From Chthoniobacter flavus Ellin428 (GTDB lineage: Bacteria; Verrucomicrobiota; Verrucomicrobiia; Chthoniobacterales; Chthoniobacteraceae): DNA of 64,000 bases. The notes beneath the pieces were generated by a model, which worked only from the letters and a program-made list of their open reading frames with translations, ran no database searches and was not told the origin of the DNA. Position 1 is the first letter of the stretch. Every line of letters begins with the position of its first letter. The DNA is taken from NCBI RefSeq assembly GCF_000173075.1, contig NZ_ABVL01000003.1, positions 493,995 to 557,994 of the forward strand, in the 5' to 3' direction. Made by a program: the position numbers and the translations under genes. This document shows, piece by piece, positions 29,524 to 37,713 of the stretch.

Positions 29524-31392
29524 ATGAATGGATCGCCCCCTGCGGAAACTGTCGCCTATCACGTGTCGAAGGATGGAGTAGTGTCTGGCCCGTATTCGGA
29601 AATGGAACTGCGCGAGGGCGTCGCGTCGGGGCGTTTTGCCACGGGCGATCTGGTGCATGGGACCGGGCAGGCCGACTGGCTGCCGCTGGATGAAATTCTC
29701 GCGATGCTGAAGCCAGCGCAGACGCCGCAAGCTCGGCAGGCATCGCCGCCAGTGGCGCCGGGCGATGTGCCGGATTGGCGGAGTATTTTAAAATGGGCGT
29801 GGACGCGATTGTGCCGGAGCGTCGTGGAGCGAGGATTGACCACGGGCGCGATCTGCCTGCTGCTCGGTCTGCTGGCGCTGGCGCTCTCGCGCTGGCCGGT
29901 GGTCTTTTGGGCACCGTGGCTGGCGATTGCGGTGGTGGCGGGTGTGGTGCTGCTGCGCGGTGGTCGCAAGGTGACGGGCGCGCTGCTTTTACTCGCGGTG
30001 ATTTTGCTGCCGTGGTTGTGCCACCATTACATCATGTCGAAATTGCCGGCGGAGAAGACGGAACCGGTGACACGGATCGAACCAGCCGAGCCTTTGCCCG
30101 TGGAAGAGAGCCGGCCGAAAGGGCCGGTCGCGGCGGCACCGAGCGAGCCGGTTTCCGCGCCGGTCGTGGTCAGTGCGACGCCCGCGCCTTTGCCTGTCGC
30201 GGCGCCTGTGGCTGTCCACGCACCGACTTCTGCCGCGTTGCCTGCTCCGGCGGCCTCGATGGTCCCGGCGACACCGGTGCCGGATTCGTTTCTGACCAAG
30301 GCGGGCAAGCTCGCGGGTTCCGTGGTGCCTTATCTCAAGAAGGCGGGAGAGTCGCTGCCGAAGCTGCCGGATTTCTCGAAAAAGAAGGAACCGCAAGGCA
30401 ACGTGCAGCCCAATGGCGATGTCATAGTGCCGGGCGCGGCGGAGGATCTCAGCACGATGCTCTTGCACCGGGATTCCATCGCCGCGGTGAAGGATGGGGC
30501 GGAGATCATCGGCAATGGATTCATTTGCCGCATGGGAAATCAGACGTGGTTGTTTTCGAACACGCACCTGTTAGGCATCAGCAGGCCGCCGCGCTTTGTT
30601 CTGTTGGACGGAGAAATGCTGACTCCCGATGCGGTCGCAGTGGCGGCGGGGCCGGATGTCTTTCGCTTCCCGGTGGCGAAGGCGCCCGAGCATGTGTTCG
30701 AGGCGATGCCGGACTTGGGGACGGCGGTGCAAATCGGCGATGGCTTGATGGTGATGGGCAATGCGCAGGGAGGCGGCGTGGTCTCTTCCTGGCAGGGGAC
30801 GGTGACGGGCGTGGGGCCCGATCAGATCGAGGTGAGCGCTCCTTTTGCGCCCGGCACCAGCGGCAGCCCGATCATTCATCTCAAGACCGGCAAGGTCATC
30901 GGCATCGCGACCTATTCTCGACGGCCCTACGACGAATTTGGAAACGACGTCCGCTTGAACGGTACCAAGATCGGGCGCCATTTTGGCTATCGGATCGATA
31001 AGATACCCGGGTGGGAGCCGGTGAACCCGGGGGAGTTTTACGCGGAAGCGGACAAGCTCTGGAAAATCTCCCAGCTCACGGAGGACATTTTCAATTTTTA
31101 CGAAAGCGTCTCCGCCCAGACGCCGACGCACTACCGCACCGACACGCTGCGCGTGGCCGGCATGCAATGGGAGCAAAAGGTTAACCGGCACGACCTGAGT
31201 TCGGCCGACCGGGTGCAGGCCGGGCAGACTTTCCTCAATGGCATGGCCTTCATGGTGAAAGCCGATGTCAAGGCGGTCGACGGGCACTTGAGCTACACGT
31301 ATTTTCGCAATCGGCTCGAAGCGGAAATAAAGGTTCGGGAAAAGCTCTTTGAACAACTCAAACCGCTGCTCGAGGCGGCGGGGCATAAATAA
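29524..31392 (+). CDS. Membrane GYF-domain trypsin-like protease (second of tandem pair)
   Basis: 622 residues from the ATG at 29524, which sits in a leader similar to that of the first copy. The layout is the same: GYF_2 domain (YHVSKDGVVSGPYSEMELRE), membrane helices (about 105-170), Pro/Ala-rich linker, and trypsin-like domain with His in WLFSNTHL, Asp in GPDVFRFPV and Ser in [11 protein letters not shown]. The C-terminal region ends SYTYFRNRLEAE, matching [12 protein letters not shown] in the first copy. The strong conservation of [19 protein letters not shown] marks a gene duplication. Confidence 0.85.
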   Translation: MNGSPPAETVAYHVSKDGVVSGPYSEMELREGVASGRFATGDLVHGTGQADWLPLDEILAMLKPAQTPQARQASPPVAPGDVPDWRSILKWAWTRLCRSVVERGLTTGAICLLLGLLALALSRWPVVFWAPWLAIAVVAGVVLLRGGRKVTGALLLLAVILLPWLCHHYIMSKLPAEKTEPVTRIEPAEPLPVEESRPKGPVAAAPSEPVSAPVVVSATPAPLPVAAPVAVHAPTSAALPAPAASMVPATPVPDSFLTKAGKLAGSVVPYLKKAGESLPKLPDFSKKKEPQGNVQPNGDVIVPGAAEDLSTMLLHRDSIAAVKDGAEIIGNGFICRMGNQTWLFSNTHLLGISRPPRFVLLDGEMLTPDAVAVAAGPDVFRFPVAKAPEHVFEAMPDLGTAVQIGDGLMVMGNAQGGGVVSSWQGTVTGVGPDQIEVSAPFAPGTSGSPIIHLKTGKVIGIATYSRRPYDEFGNDVRLNGTKIGRHFGYRIDKIPGWEPVNPGEFYAEADKLWKISQLTEDIFNFYESVSAQTPTHYRTDTLRVAGMQWEQKVNRHDLSSADRVQAGQTFLNGMAFMVKADVKAVDGHLSYTYFRNRLEAEIKVREKLFEQLKPLLEAAGHK

Positions 31393-31395
31393 CGC

Positions 31396-31488
31396 ATGAT
31401 CCCGCGCAGCGGGAACGAATGACGAAACGCGTCCAATGTGGGAGCGATATTTGGCGTTCGAAAGTTCGTTCCCGCTCCGAGGGATCAT
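31396..31488. repeat. Inverted repeat after the protease pair
   Basis: ATGATCCCGCG-type sequence at 31396-31419 is repeated in inverted form at 31465-31488, with a few mismatches and a 45-base gap. It has no T-run. It is probably a REP-like palindrome, and could also terminate transcription of the protease genes. Confidence 0.7.
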
Positions 31489-31536
31489 TCTCATTGCTCT
31501 CCTCCCGTTCCTGAGTTGAGATGAGCCATCTCCTCC

Positions 31537-31950
31537 ATGAATTCGCTCTTTCGCCGCCTTCGTGAATATCCGTGCGCGCCGCCGGCGGATGGAGGACCGG
31601 GTTCGCCTTCCGGTGCGGCGCCGTTGGGCGTGCAGCCGACCTTGGAGATTGCCGGGGAGCAACGAATTCCTTCGCCGACGGATGAGCAGATTCGCGCGGC
31701 GGTGGGGAGTCTGGATGCGTGCACGACGTACGCGTTTCTCATTCTCGATCGCGATGCGCGGCATTCCATGGAGATCAGTGGCGATGCACGCGAGGGTTTC
31801 GAGGTGGAACATTACGATGGCGTTTCGGGGCGGCGTTATCGCGGAGTCGGAGATTTTGGTGCGGAGCAGATCATTACGCTGCTCATTGCCTATCGAAATA
31901 ATGCCGCCGGTTGGCCGGCGCTGGCGCAATGGGAGGAAGTGGATGAATAG
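31537..31950 (+). CDS. Hypothetical protein
   Basis: 137 residues from the ATG at 31537. The N-terminus is Pro/Gly-rich (SLFRRLREYPCAPPADGG). The remainder has one compact region (YAFLILDRDARHSMEISGD, then EHYDGVSGRRYRGVGDFG) resembling small immunity or cell-surface-associated domains, but I recognise no family. It sits 144 bases after the second protease and 39 bases before the J-domain gene, so it may belong to the same transcription unit. Confidence 0.6.
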   Translation: MNSLFRRLREYPCAPPADGGPGSPSGAAPLGVQPTLEIAGEQRIPSPTDEQIRAAVGSLDACTTYAFLILDRDARHSMEISGDAREGFEVEHYDGVSGRRYRGVGDFGAEQIITLLIAYRNNAAGWPALAQWEEVDE

Positions 31951-31989
31951 TGGTGGTGTGATTCTGAAATCGATGAACGCACCGCAGCC

Positions 31990-32370
31990 ATGACCACGCC
32001 GAAGAAACCAGGCGGGAGCATGAGCTGGCTGGATTTCGCCTTCGGCGTGGCGTCGCGCACGGCGAAAAAGCTGCATGCGGAATTTGAAGCAGGCCGCGAG
32101 GGCCGGCCTTCGCCCGCGGAGGAGCAACAGCGACGCGCGGCGTCGTCACCACGCCAATCGGCGCCGTCAGGGCCGCCATGGTGGGAGGTGCTGCGCGTGC
32201 CACGCGGCGCATCGCTGAAGGAAGTGACAGCGGCTTACCGCGAGCTCATCGCCCAAAATCATCCCGACAAGGTGGCGCATATGTCCGAGCGCATCCGCCG
32301 CGTGGCGGATGAGGAGACGCGGCGGATCAATGCGGCCTACGAAGCCGCGCGGCGCATGTTGAAGGGCTGA
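31990..32370 (+). CDS. J-domain protein (DnaJ-like)
   Basis: 126 residues. The C-terminal half is a J domain (WWEVLRVPRGASLKEVTAAY) with the HPD tripeptide in AQNHPDKVAHM, required to stimulate an Hsp70 ATPase. The N-terminal half is low-complexity and charged. There is no zinc-finger or substrate domain, so it is a small type III J protein that would recruit DnaK to a local client. Its proximity to the membrane proteases could be meaningful but is not proven. Confidence 0.85.
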   Translation: MTTPKKPGGSMSWLDFAFGVASRTAKKLHAEFEAGREGRPSPAEEQQRRAASSPRQSAPSGPPWWEVLRVPRGASLKEVTAAYRELIAQNHPDKVAHMSERIRRVADEETRRINAAYEAARRMLKG

Positions 32371-32390
32371 ACCGCAAAAGCGGGATCGGG

Positions 32391-32518
32391 GATGGCCACA
32401 AAAAGGCGCAGGAGGAACAAAAAATTCATTCCCCAAGCCAGCGGGCGACACACATGGAAATAGGAGTGGCCTACGAGGGCTCTTCTTTTGTGTCTTTTGT
32501 GCCTCTTTGTGGCCATCC
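32391..32518. repeat. Word-repeat hairpin, TTTGTG/CACAAA family
   Basis: The left arm 32391-32412 begins GATGGCCACAAAAAGGC and the right arm 32487-32518 ends TTTGTGGCCATC, with TTTGTGTCTTTTGTG words inside. The loop is about 70 bases. It lies between the J-domain gene and the convergent mfd. Confidence 0.75.
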
Positions 32519-32533
32519 ACCCAAAAACCGCTG

Positions 32534-35500
32534 CTACAGACTGCGAATCATCCCCAGCATTTCGCGCAGGCGTTCGCTGGGATCGGTGGCGGTGAGGCGC
32601 GGGAATTTGCCGCCGATCTGCACGTAATCGCCGCCACGGGTGAGGATGAGTTTGCCGTCGCGCGCTTCCACCATGGTGAATTTGCGCGCGGTCGCGGCGA
32701 GCTTGATCTCGGTCATCACGAGCAGATTTTCCGCGGCCTCAGGCAAGACGCCGTAACGATCGCGCCACGTCTTGCGAATCGTATCGAGTTGTTCCTGCGT
32801 CGTGACCTCGGCGAGCTTGCGATATGCCTGGATGCGTGGCTGGGATTCGCCGATGTAGACACTGGGAAGGAAGGCGGGGGCGAAATCGGAGATCGGAGTT
32901 CGGAGTTCGGAGTTCGCGGCCGATCCTCGTCCTGCCATTTCCGATCTGCCATCTTCGATCTTCGAACTCCGATTCAAAAATTCCGCCTCACGTGTGGCCA
33001 CGAAGTCCGTGCGCAGCACGACCTCCAGTCGCGCGCGCACTTTCTCGCCCTTCAGCTTGGCGATGGCCTGCTTGAGCAGCGCGCAATACAGGTCGAAGCC
33101 AATGTTCACGATATGCCCGCTCTGGGCCGTTCCGAGGATGTTGCCGGCGCCGCGGATTTCCAGGTCGCGCATGGCGATTTTGAATCCGGCGCCGAGCGAA
33201 CTGTATTGCTTGATGGCGTTGATGCGGCGGCGCGCCTCGCCCTGGGTCATCATCTCGCGCGGGAGCAAGAGGTAGGCGTAGGCCTTGTGCTGCGCGCGAC
33301 CCACGCGGCCGCGAAGCTGATAGAGATCGGCCAGGCCGAAGCGGTCGGCGCGGTCGATGATGATCGTGTTCGCATTCGGAATATCGAGGCCGCTCTCGAT
33401 GATCGTCGTGGAGATGAGCACATCCGCCGCGCCGCTGACGAACTCGTGCATCACGTCCTCGAGTTCATGCTCATCCATCTGACCGTGGCCGATCACGCAA
33501 CGCGCCTTCGGGCAGAGCTTCTTGATCTTGTCGCGCATCATCTCGATGGAGTGCACGCGATTGTGCAGGAAATACACCTGGCCCTGCCGGCTGAGTTCGC
33601 GATTGATGGCGTCGCGGATGATCCGCTCGTCGTAGGGACAGATGAGCGTTTCCGTCGGGATGCGGTTGAGCGGCGGCGTCTCGATGGTGCTCATGTCCTT
33701 CGCGCCCATGAGCGAGAGATAGAGCGTGCGCGGGATGGGCGTGGCGCTGAGTGTGAGCATGTCCACGAGCTTGAACATTTCCTTGAAACGTTCCTTGTGC
33801 AGCACGCCGAAGCGCTGCTCTTCATCGATCACGACCAGCCCGAGATCCTTGAAGAGAATGTCCTTCGAGATCAGCCGGTGCGTGCCGACGACGATGTCCA
33901 CGCGGCCGTCGGCGAGGCCTTGCACCGTCTTGCGCTGCTCGGCGGCGGTGCGGAAGCGGCTGAGCAATTCCACCGTCACCGGGTAATCGCTCATGCGCTC
34001 GCGGAAATTGCGATAGTGCTGTTCGGCGAGCACCGTCGTCGGCACGAGGATGGCGACCTGCTTGCCGCCCATCACCGACTTGAAGGCCGCGCGAATCGCC
34101 ACTTCCGTTTTGCCAAAACCCACGTCGCCGCAGATGAGCCGGTCCATGGGCCGCTCGGATTCCATGTCCGCCTTGGACGCGGCGATGGCCGTGAGCTGGT
34201 CGACGGTTTCCTTGAAAAGAAACGACGACTCGAATTCGCGCTGCCATTTGTTATCCGGCGGAAAGGCGTAGCCGACGGCTGTCTCGCGCTCGGCATGCAC
34301 GGCGAGGAGCTTCGAGGCGTAGTCGAAAACCGCTTTCTCCGCGTTCTTCTTCGCTTTGGCCCATTTGCCGTCGCCGAGCACGGAAAGGGCCGGATTCTTT
34401 TTGCCCACGCCGACGTAGCGCGAGACGAGGTAGCTTTGTTCCAGCGGCACGTAGAGCCGGGCGTCATCGGCGAAGGCGAGGACCAGCACTTCCTCCGTTT
34501 TGCCATCGGCGCGCGGGATGGATTTCATGCCCTCGTAGCGGCCGATGCCGTGCTCGAGATGCACGACGTAATCGTCCTCGTTTAGTTCGCTGAAATCGAT
34601 CTGCGAACGGCTGGCCTGCTCGCGCGCGCGGCGCAGGGCCATGCGGCGGGCGCGGGTGTTGCGATAGCGGCCGAAGAGCTCGGCATCGCTGAGCACCGCG
34701 ACCTTTGCCGAGGGAAAAGTGAAACCGCAATTGAGCGTGCCGACGGTGAATTGCAGGGCATCCGCCTCGACCGGCGGGAGCAGGTCGTGCAGACGTTCGA
34801 TCTCGCCTTCGTTGTTGCAGAAGACGTGCACCCGCCAGCCCTCGGTGCGCCATTCGCGGAGCTGGGAAAAGAAACGCTCGCGCTTGATTTCATCGACGAC
34901 GAAATCACCGGCTTCGAATTCGCCAAGGCCGTGATCGAAGAAGGCCGTGGAATAATCCTCCGCGCCCTCGGTGGCCGCGCCCTCCGAATGCTCCATGATC
35001 CGCACCTGGGCGGCGAACCAACTGGCCTCGGCATCGATGGTGATGTCGCGCTCGGTGACCAGTTCCTGGAGCTTGCAACTGGCCCGCTCCGCGGCGGCTT
35101 CGCCGAGCAGAAGCGTCACCGTGTCGAGATGCTGCACGCTGATCTGGGTATCGAGATCGAACTCGCGCAGGGAATCGATCTCGTCGTCGAACAACTCGAT
35201 GCGCACGGGCAACGAATGGTGAAAGGAAAAGACATCGAGAATGCCGCCGCGCACCGCGAACTGGCCACGGGCCGAGACCTGAGGCACGTGCTCGTAACCG
35301 GCCTCGGCAAGTTGCTTGAGCAGCTTCTCGCGGTCGAGGCGCGTGGAGCGGCGCAGGCGGATCTCGAGTTGCTTGAGCGCAGCGGGCGAGGGGACTTCAT
35401 CGTCCAGGCTGGCCCGGGTGAGCACCACCACCTGCCGGCCCTTCACGCTGGTCAGCCGTTGCACGATGCCCAGCCGCTCGGCGATGCTCTCCGGGTCGGG

Positions 35501-35782
35501 CAGCGCGCCTTCCACCGGCGCACGATCGATCTCCGGGAAAAACAGCGCGTCCGGGAACCACTGGAGCAGTTCATTGTGCATCGTCTCCTGCGTGCGGACA
35601 TTCGGGCAGACGATCCAGACTCGGGCCTTGGCCTGCTGCACGAGCAGCGCGGCGAGAAAAGGCTGCGCCGCCGCCACCACGTGCTCGAACGACACCGCCT
35701 CGCCCTTGCGAACAAGCGCCAGCTTCGCCTCCAGGGGAGGCGCGGCAGCGATTTGCTCGAGCGGGTTGGGTGGTGTTTTCAC
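32534..35782 (-). CDS. mfd: Transcription-repair coupling factor
   Basis: About 1082 residues from the GTG at 35782 (another start at 35833 would add 17). It is an ATPase that lifts stalled RNA polymerase from DNA and recruits UvrA. Visible parts in order: UvrB-like domain (PVEGALPDPESIAERLGI), RNA-polymerase interaction domain (YVVHLEHGIGRYEGM), Walker A GDVGFGKTEVA, DEEQ box in VIDEEQRFGVLHK, helicase motifs (TATPIPRTLYLSL, RIGR-type RGRVGRAQHKAYAYL), and the C-terminal TRCF domain. About 30 residues of low complexity (KIEDGRSEMAGRG) interrupt the protein before the TRCF domain; they are encoded by a word-repeat hairpin. Confidence 0.96.
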   Translation of the reverse strand: MKTPPNPLEQIAAAPPLEAKLALVRKGEAVSFEHVVAAAQPFLAALLVQQAKARVWIVCPNVRTQETMHNELLQWFPDALFFPEIDRAPVEGALPDPESIAERLGIVQRLTSVKGRQVVVLTRASLDDEVPSPAALKQLEIRLRRSTRLDREKLLKQLAEAGYEHVPQVSARGQFAVRGGILDVFSFHHSLPVRIELFDDEIDSLREFDLDTQISVQHLDTVTLLLGEAAAERASCKLQELVTERDITIDAEASWFAAQVRIMEHSEGAATEGAEDYSTAFFDHGLGEFEAGDFVVDEIKRERFFSQLREWRTEGWRVHVFCNNEGEIERLHDLLPPVEADALQFTVGTLNCGFTFPSAKVAVLSDAELFGRYRNTRARRMALRRAREQASRSQIDFSELNEDDYVVHLEHGIGRYEGMKSIPRADGKTEEVLVLAFADDARLYVPLEQSYLVSRYVGVGKKNPALSVLGDGKWAKAKKNAEKAVFDYASKLLAVHAERETAVGYAFPPDNKWQREFESSFLFKETVDQLTAIAASKADMESERPMDRLICGDVGFGKTEVAIRAAFKSVMGGKQVAILVPTTVLAEQHYRNFRERMSDYPVTVELLSRFRTAAEQRKTVQGLADGRVDIVVGTHRLISKDILFKDLGLVVIDEEQRFGVLHKERFKEMFKLVDMLTLSATPIPRTLYLSLMGAKDMSTIETPPLNRIPTETLICPYDERIIRDAINRELSRQGQVYFLHNRVHSIEMMRDKIKKLCPKARCVIGHGQMDEHELEDVMHEFVSGAADVLISTTIIESGLDIPNANTIIIDRADRFGLADLYQLRGRVGRAQHKAYAYLLLPREMMTQGEARRRINAIKQYSSLGAGFKIAMRDLEIRGAGNILGTAQSGHIVNIGFDLYCALLKQAIAKLKGEKVRARLEVVLRTDFVATREAEFLNRSSKIEDGRSEMAGRGSAANSELRTPISDFAPAFLPSVYIGESQPRIQAYRKLAEVTTQEQLDTIRKTWRDRYGVLPEAAENLLVMTEIKLAATARKFTMVEARDGKLILTRGGDYVQIGGKFPRLTATDPSERLREMLGMIRSL
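32884..32976. repeat. In-frame word-repeat hairpin inside mfd
   Basis: The left arm 32884-32918 repeats CGGAGTT/CGGAGAT. The right arm 32938-32976 repeats GATCTTCG/AACTCCGAT in the inverted sense. The 93 bases keep the mfd frame and encode about 30 extra residues between the helicase and TRCF domains. Confidence 0.8.
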
Positions 35783-35845
35783 GAAAAGGGCTGAAAGCTG
35801 TCGTTCATTCGGGGCGTGTTCGCAAGCACACAAAGGAGCCCGGGG

Positions 35846-35942
35846 CTAACATCCAACATCCAACGTCCAACACCCAACATCCAATGGCGCAAGCGCGTGA
35901 CGCGCGCTCTTTCTTCATTGGGCGTTGGATGTTGGGTGTTCT
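35846..35942. repeat. Word-repeat hairpin, CCAACA family (copy 2)
   Basis: Left arm 35846-35886 (CCAACAT/CCAACGT/CCAACAC words) and right arm 35916-35942 (TTGGGCG/TTGGATG/TTGGGTG words). The loop contains GCGCAAGCGC and ends TCTTTCTTCA; the copy at 27383-27493 has GCGCAAGCGC-like and CTCTTCA in the same places. Confidence 0.85.
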
Positions 35943-36012
35943 TTCTCTCACGCTCCAAGATGACCGCCGATTTTGGGGTCCAACCGCGGCAAAATGTGTG
36001 CCTTTGGGGGCG

Positions 36013-36113
36013 GCGACTTCCCAGTCGCCGACCGAATCCAACGTGCGAAGCGCCATCCTCAAGGCGTCGCTCCGCGACGCAGGGCGACCTGGAGATCGCC
36101 CCTCCCAGGGTTT
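36013..36113. repeat. REP-like palindromes upstream of the EF-hand gene
   Basis: Three short palindromes: GGCGACTTCCCAGTCGCC near 36013-36030, GGCGTCGCTCCGCGACGC near 36062-36080 and GGGCGACCTGGAGATCGCCC near 36081-36102. The second matches the core of REP clusters A and B. The rest of the gap 35783-36252 (470 bases) shows nothing else I can name. Confidence 0.65.
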
Positions 36114-36252
36114 TCTGCCTCACGACTCCTCGTTTACTTCGGTTGTGCCTTCCTCCTTCGCGTTTGGAATTCGTGAGCGGGCCCGAAAACTTGCTCGCGG
36201 AGATCCATTTTCGGGTGGATACTCCGCTTGCCGTTCCATCCCCCATGCTCCC

Positions 36253-36645
36253 ATGAAACGCGTGTCATTTCTCACTGCGCTGACTGTGTTCGCTGTCGCG
36301 ATCGCGACCGCCAAGGCCGAAGACCCCAAGCCGCGCCCGCGCGGAGGCTTCGATCGTCCGCTGGCGGATACGCCGCGCTTTGGCAATCCCGGGGCGAGTC
36401 CGAAGCTCACCATGGTGGACTTCCGCGCGCTGCTGGAGCATTGGGCGGATTTCGATGCGAACAAAAACCAGCTCCTGGAAAAGAGCGAGGTGCCGGAGCT
36501 GTTTGGCAAACTCTTTGATGAGGCCGATCTCAATCACGACGGCGTTCTCGATGAACACGAGCGGACGTTGGTCACGCAATCGGCGACCACGAACACCACC
36601 ACGGCCACGACCACGACGGTTCCCGTTTCCGCTGCGGCAAAATAA
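36253..36645 (+). CDS. Secreted EF-hand protein
   Basis: 130 residues from the ATG at 36253 with signal peptide (KRVSFLTALTVFAVAIATAKA). Two calcium-binding loops are visible: DFDANKNQLLEKSE and DEADLNHDGVLDEHE, both with the usual D-x-D/N-x-D/N-G spacing (the first with K/Q replacing G). A Thr/Ala-rich tail follows. It lies 19 bases before the DUF3500 gene, so the pair is likely cotranscribed. Confidence 0.85.
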   Translation: MKRVSFLTALTVFAVAIATAKAEDPKPRPRGGFDRPLADTPRFGNPGASPKLTMVDFRALLEHWADFDANKNQLLEKSEVPELFGKLFDEADLNHDGVLDEHERTLVTQSATTNTTTATTTTVPVSAAAK

Positions 36646-36664
36646 ACCTCCACTCCTTCTTCCC

Positions 36665-37705
36665 ATGAACACGATCTCTCCCGTCGATTGTCAGGAATGC
36701 GCGGGCGCTATTTCTCCCATATCCACCGTGGATCGCCGCGGTTTCTTCCGCCTCGTCGGCGGCGCGGCCGTGGGCTCACTAGCCGGCCGCCTTCTCGTGA
36801 ATGGCGCCTCGGCTGCGCCGTTGCGGCCCGTGGATCATGTGGCCAAGCCGACGGAGGAGCTGGTGCGCGAGTTTTACGCCAGCCTGAATCCCTTTCAGCG
36901 GACGCAACTCGTCTTCCCGTGGAATTACACCGGCGCCGGCGATACCCCGGCGCGGCTCGGCGTTTACAATACGGCCATCGGCAAGGCGATCGGCGAGACT
37001 TGCACGAAGGCGCAACGCGAACTCATCGAGCGCATCATGATGTCCATGGCTTCGGGCGACGACGGCTGGCGCAAGATCACCCGCAACGGCGGTTGGGATA
37101 CGAACGACGGCATTCTCTCCTGCGGCGCGTATGTCTTCGGCGATCCTGAAGGCGACCGGAAGTTCAGCTTCCTCTTCACCGGGCATCATCTCACCATGCG
37201 TTGCGACGGAAATTCCGAGCCGAACACGGCCTTCGGGGGCCCGATTTTCTACGGCCACATCGTCAATGGCTACAGCGAGCGCAATGTCTTCAACGAACAA
37301 ACGCGCAAGGTGATGAGTGTCTTCGACGCACTCAATGCCGATCAGCAGAAGCACGCGATCATTGATGGACGCCCGGCGAATCGCGCGGACACCGTTTTCT
37401 TTCCGACGGAAGGGCGCGAATTGCCCGGCATTTGCGGCACCGACTTGAGCGCGGACCAGAAGGGGCTCATCGAGAACGTGCTCAAGGACGTGCTCGCGCC
37501 GTATCGCGAGGAGGACGTGGCGGAGGTGATGGACATTGTGCGGGCCAACGGCGGCATGGAGAAGATTCACCTCGCGTTTTATCGCGACACGGAGACGAGC
37601 GAGAAGGAACCGTGGAGCTACTGGCGTCTGGAAGGGCCAGGCTTCATCTGGAATTTCCGCGTGCTGCCGCATGTGCACACCTACGTCAGCGTGGCGAAGG
37701 TGTAG
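36665..37705 (+). CDS. Tat-exported DUF3500 family protein
   Basis: 346 residues from the ATG at 36665. A Tat signal lies at about residues 20-45 (DRRGFFRLVGGAAVGSLAG). The DUF3500 domain follows, with SLNPFQRTQLVFPWNY, FLFTGHHLTMRCDG, FGGPIFYGH and FIWNFRVLPHVHTYVSV at the end. The biochemical role of the family is unknown; conserved His residues suggest a metal. It follows an EF-hand gene. Confidence 0.88.
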   Translation: MNTISPVDCQECAGAISPISTVDRRGFFRLVGGAAVGSLAGRLLVNGASAAPLRPVDHVAKPTEELVREFYASLNPFQRTQLVFPWNYTGAGDTPARLGVYNTAIGKAIGETCTKAQRELIERIMMSMASGDDGWRKITRNGGWDTNDGILSCGAYVFGDPEGDRKFSFLFTGHHLTMRCDGNSEPNTAFGGPIFYGHIVNGYSERNVFNEQTRKVMSVFDALNADQQKHAIIDGRPANRADTVFFPTEGRELPGICGTDLSADQKGLIENVLKDVLAPYREEDVAEVMDIVRANGGMEKIHLAFYRDTETSEKEPWSYWRLEGPGFIWNFRVLPHVHTYVSVAKV

Positions 37706-37713
37706 ACGACGGA

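Noticed and set aside
32507..34585. A long open frame opposite mfd
   Set aside because: Same effect; the mfd frame has clear helicase motifs, the opposite one has none.
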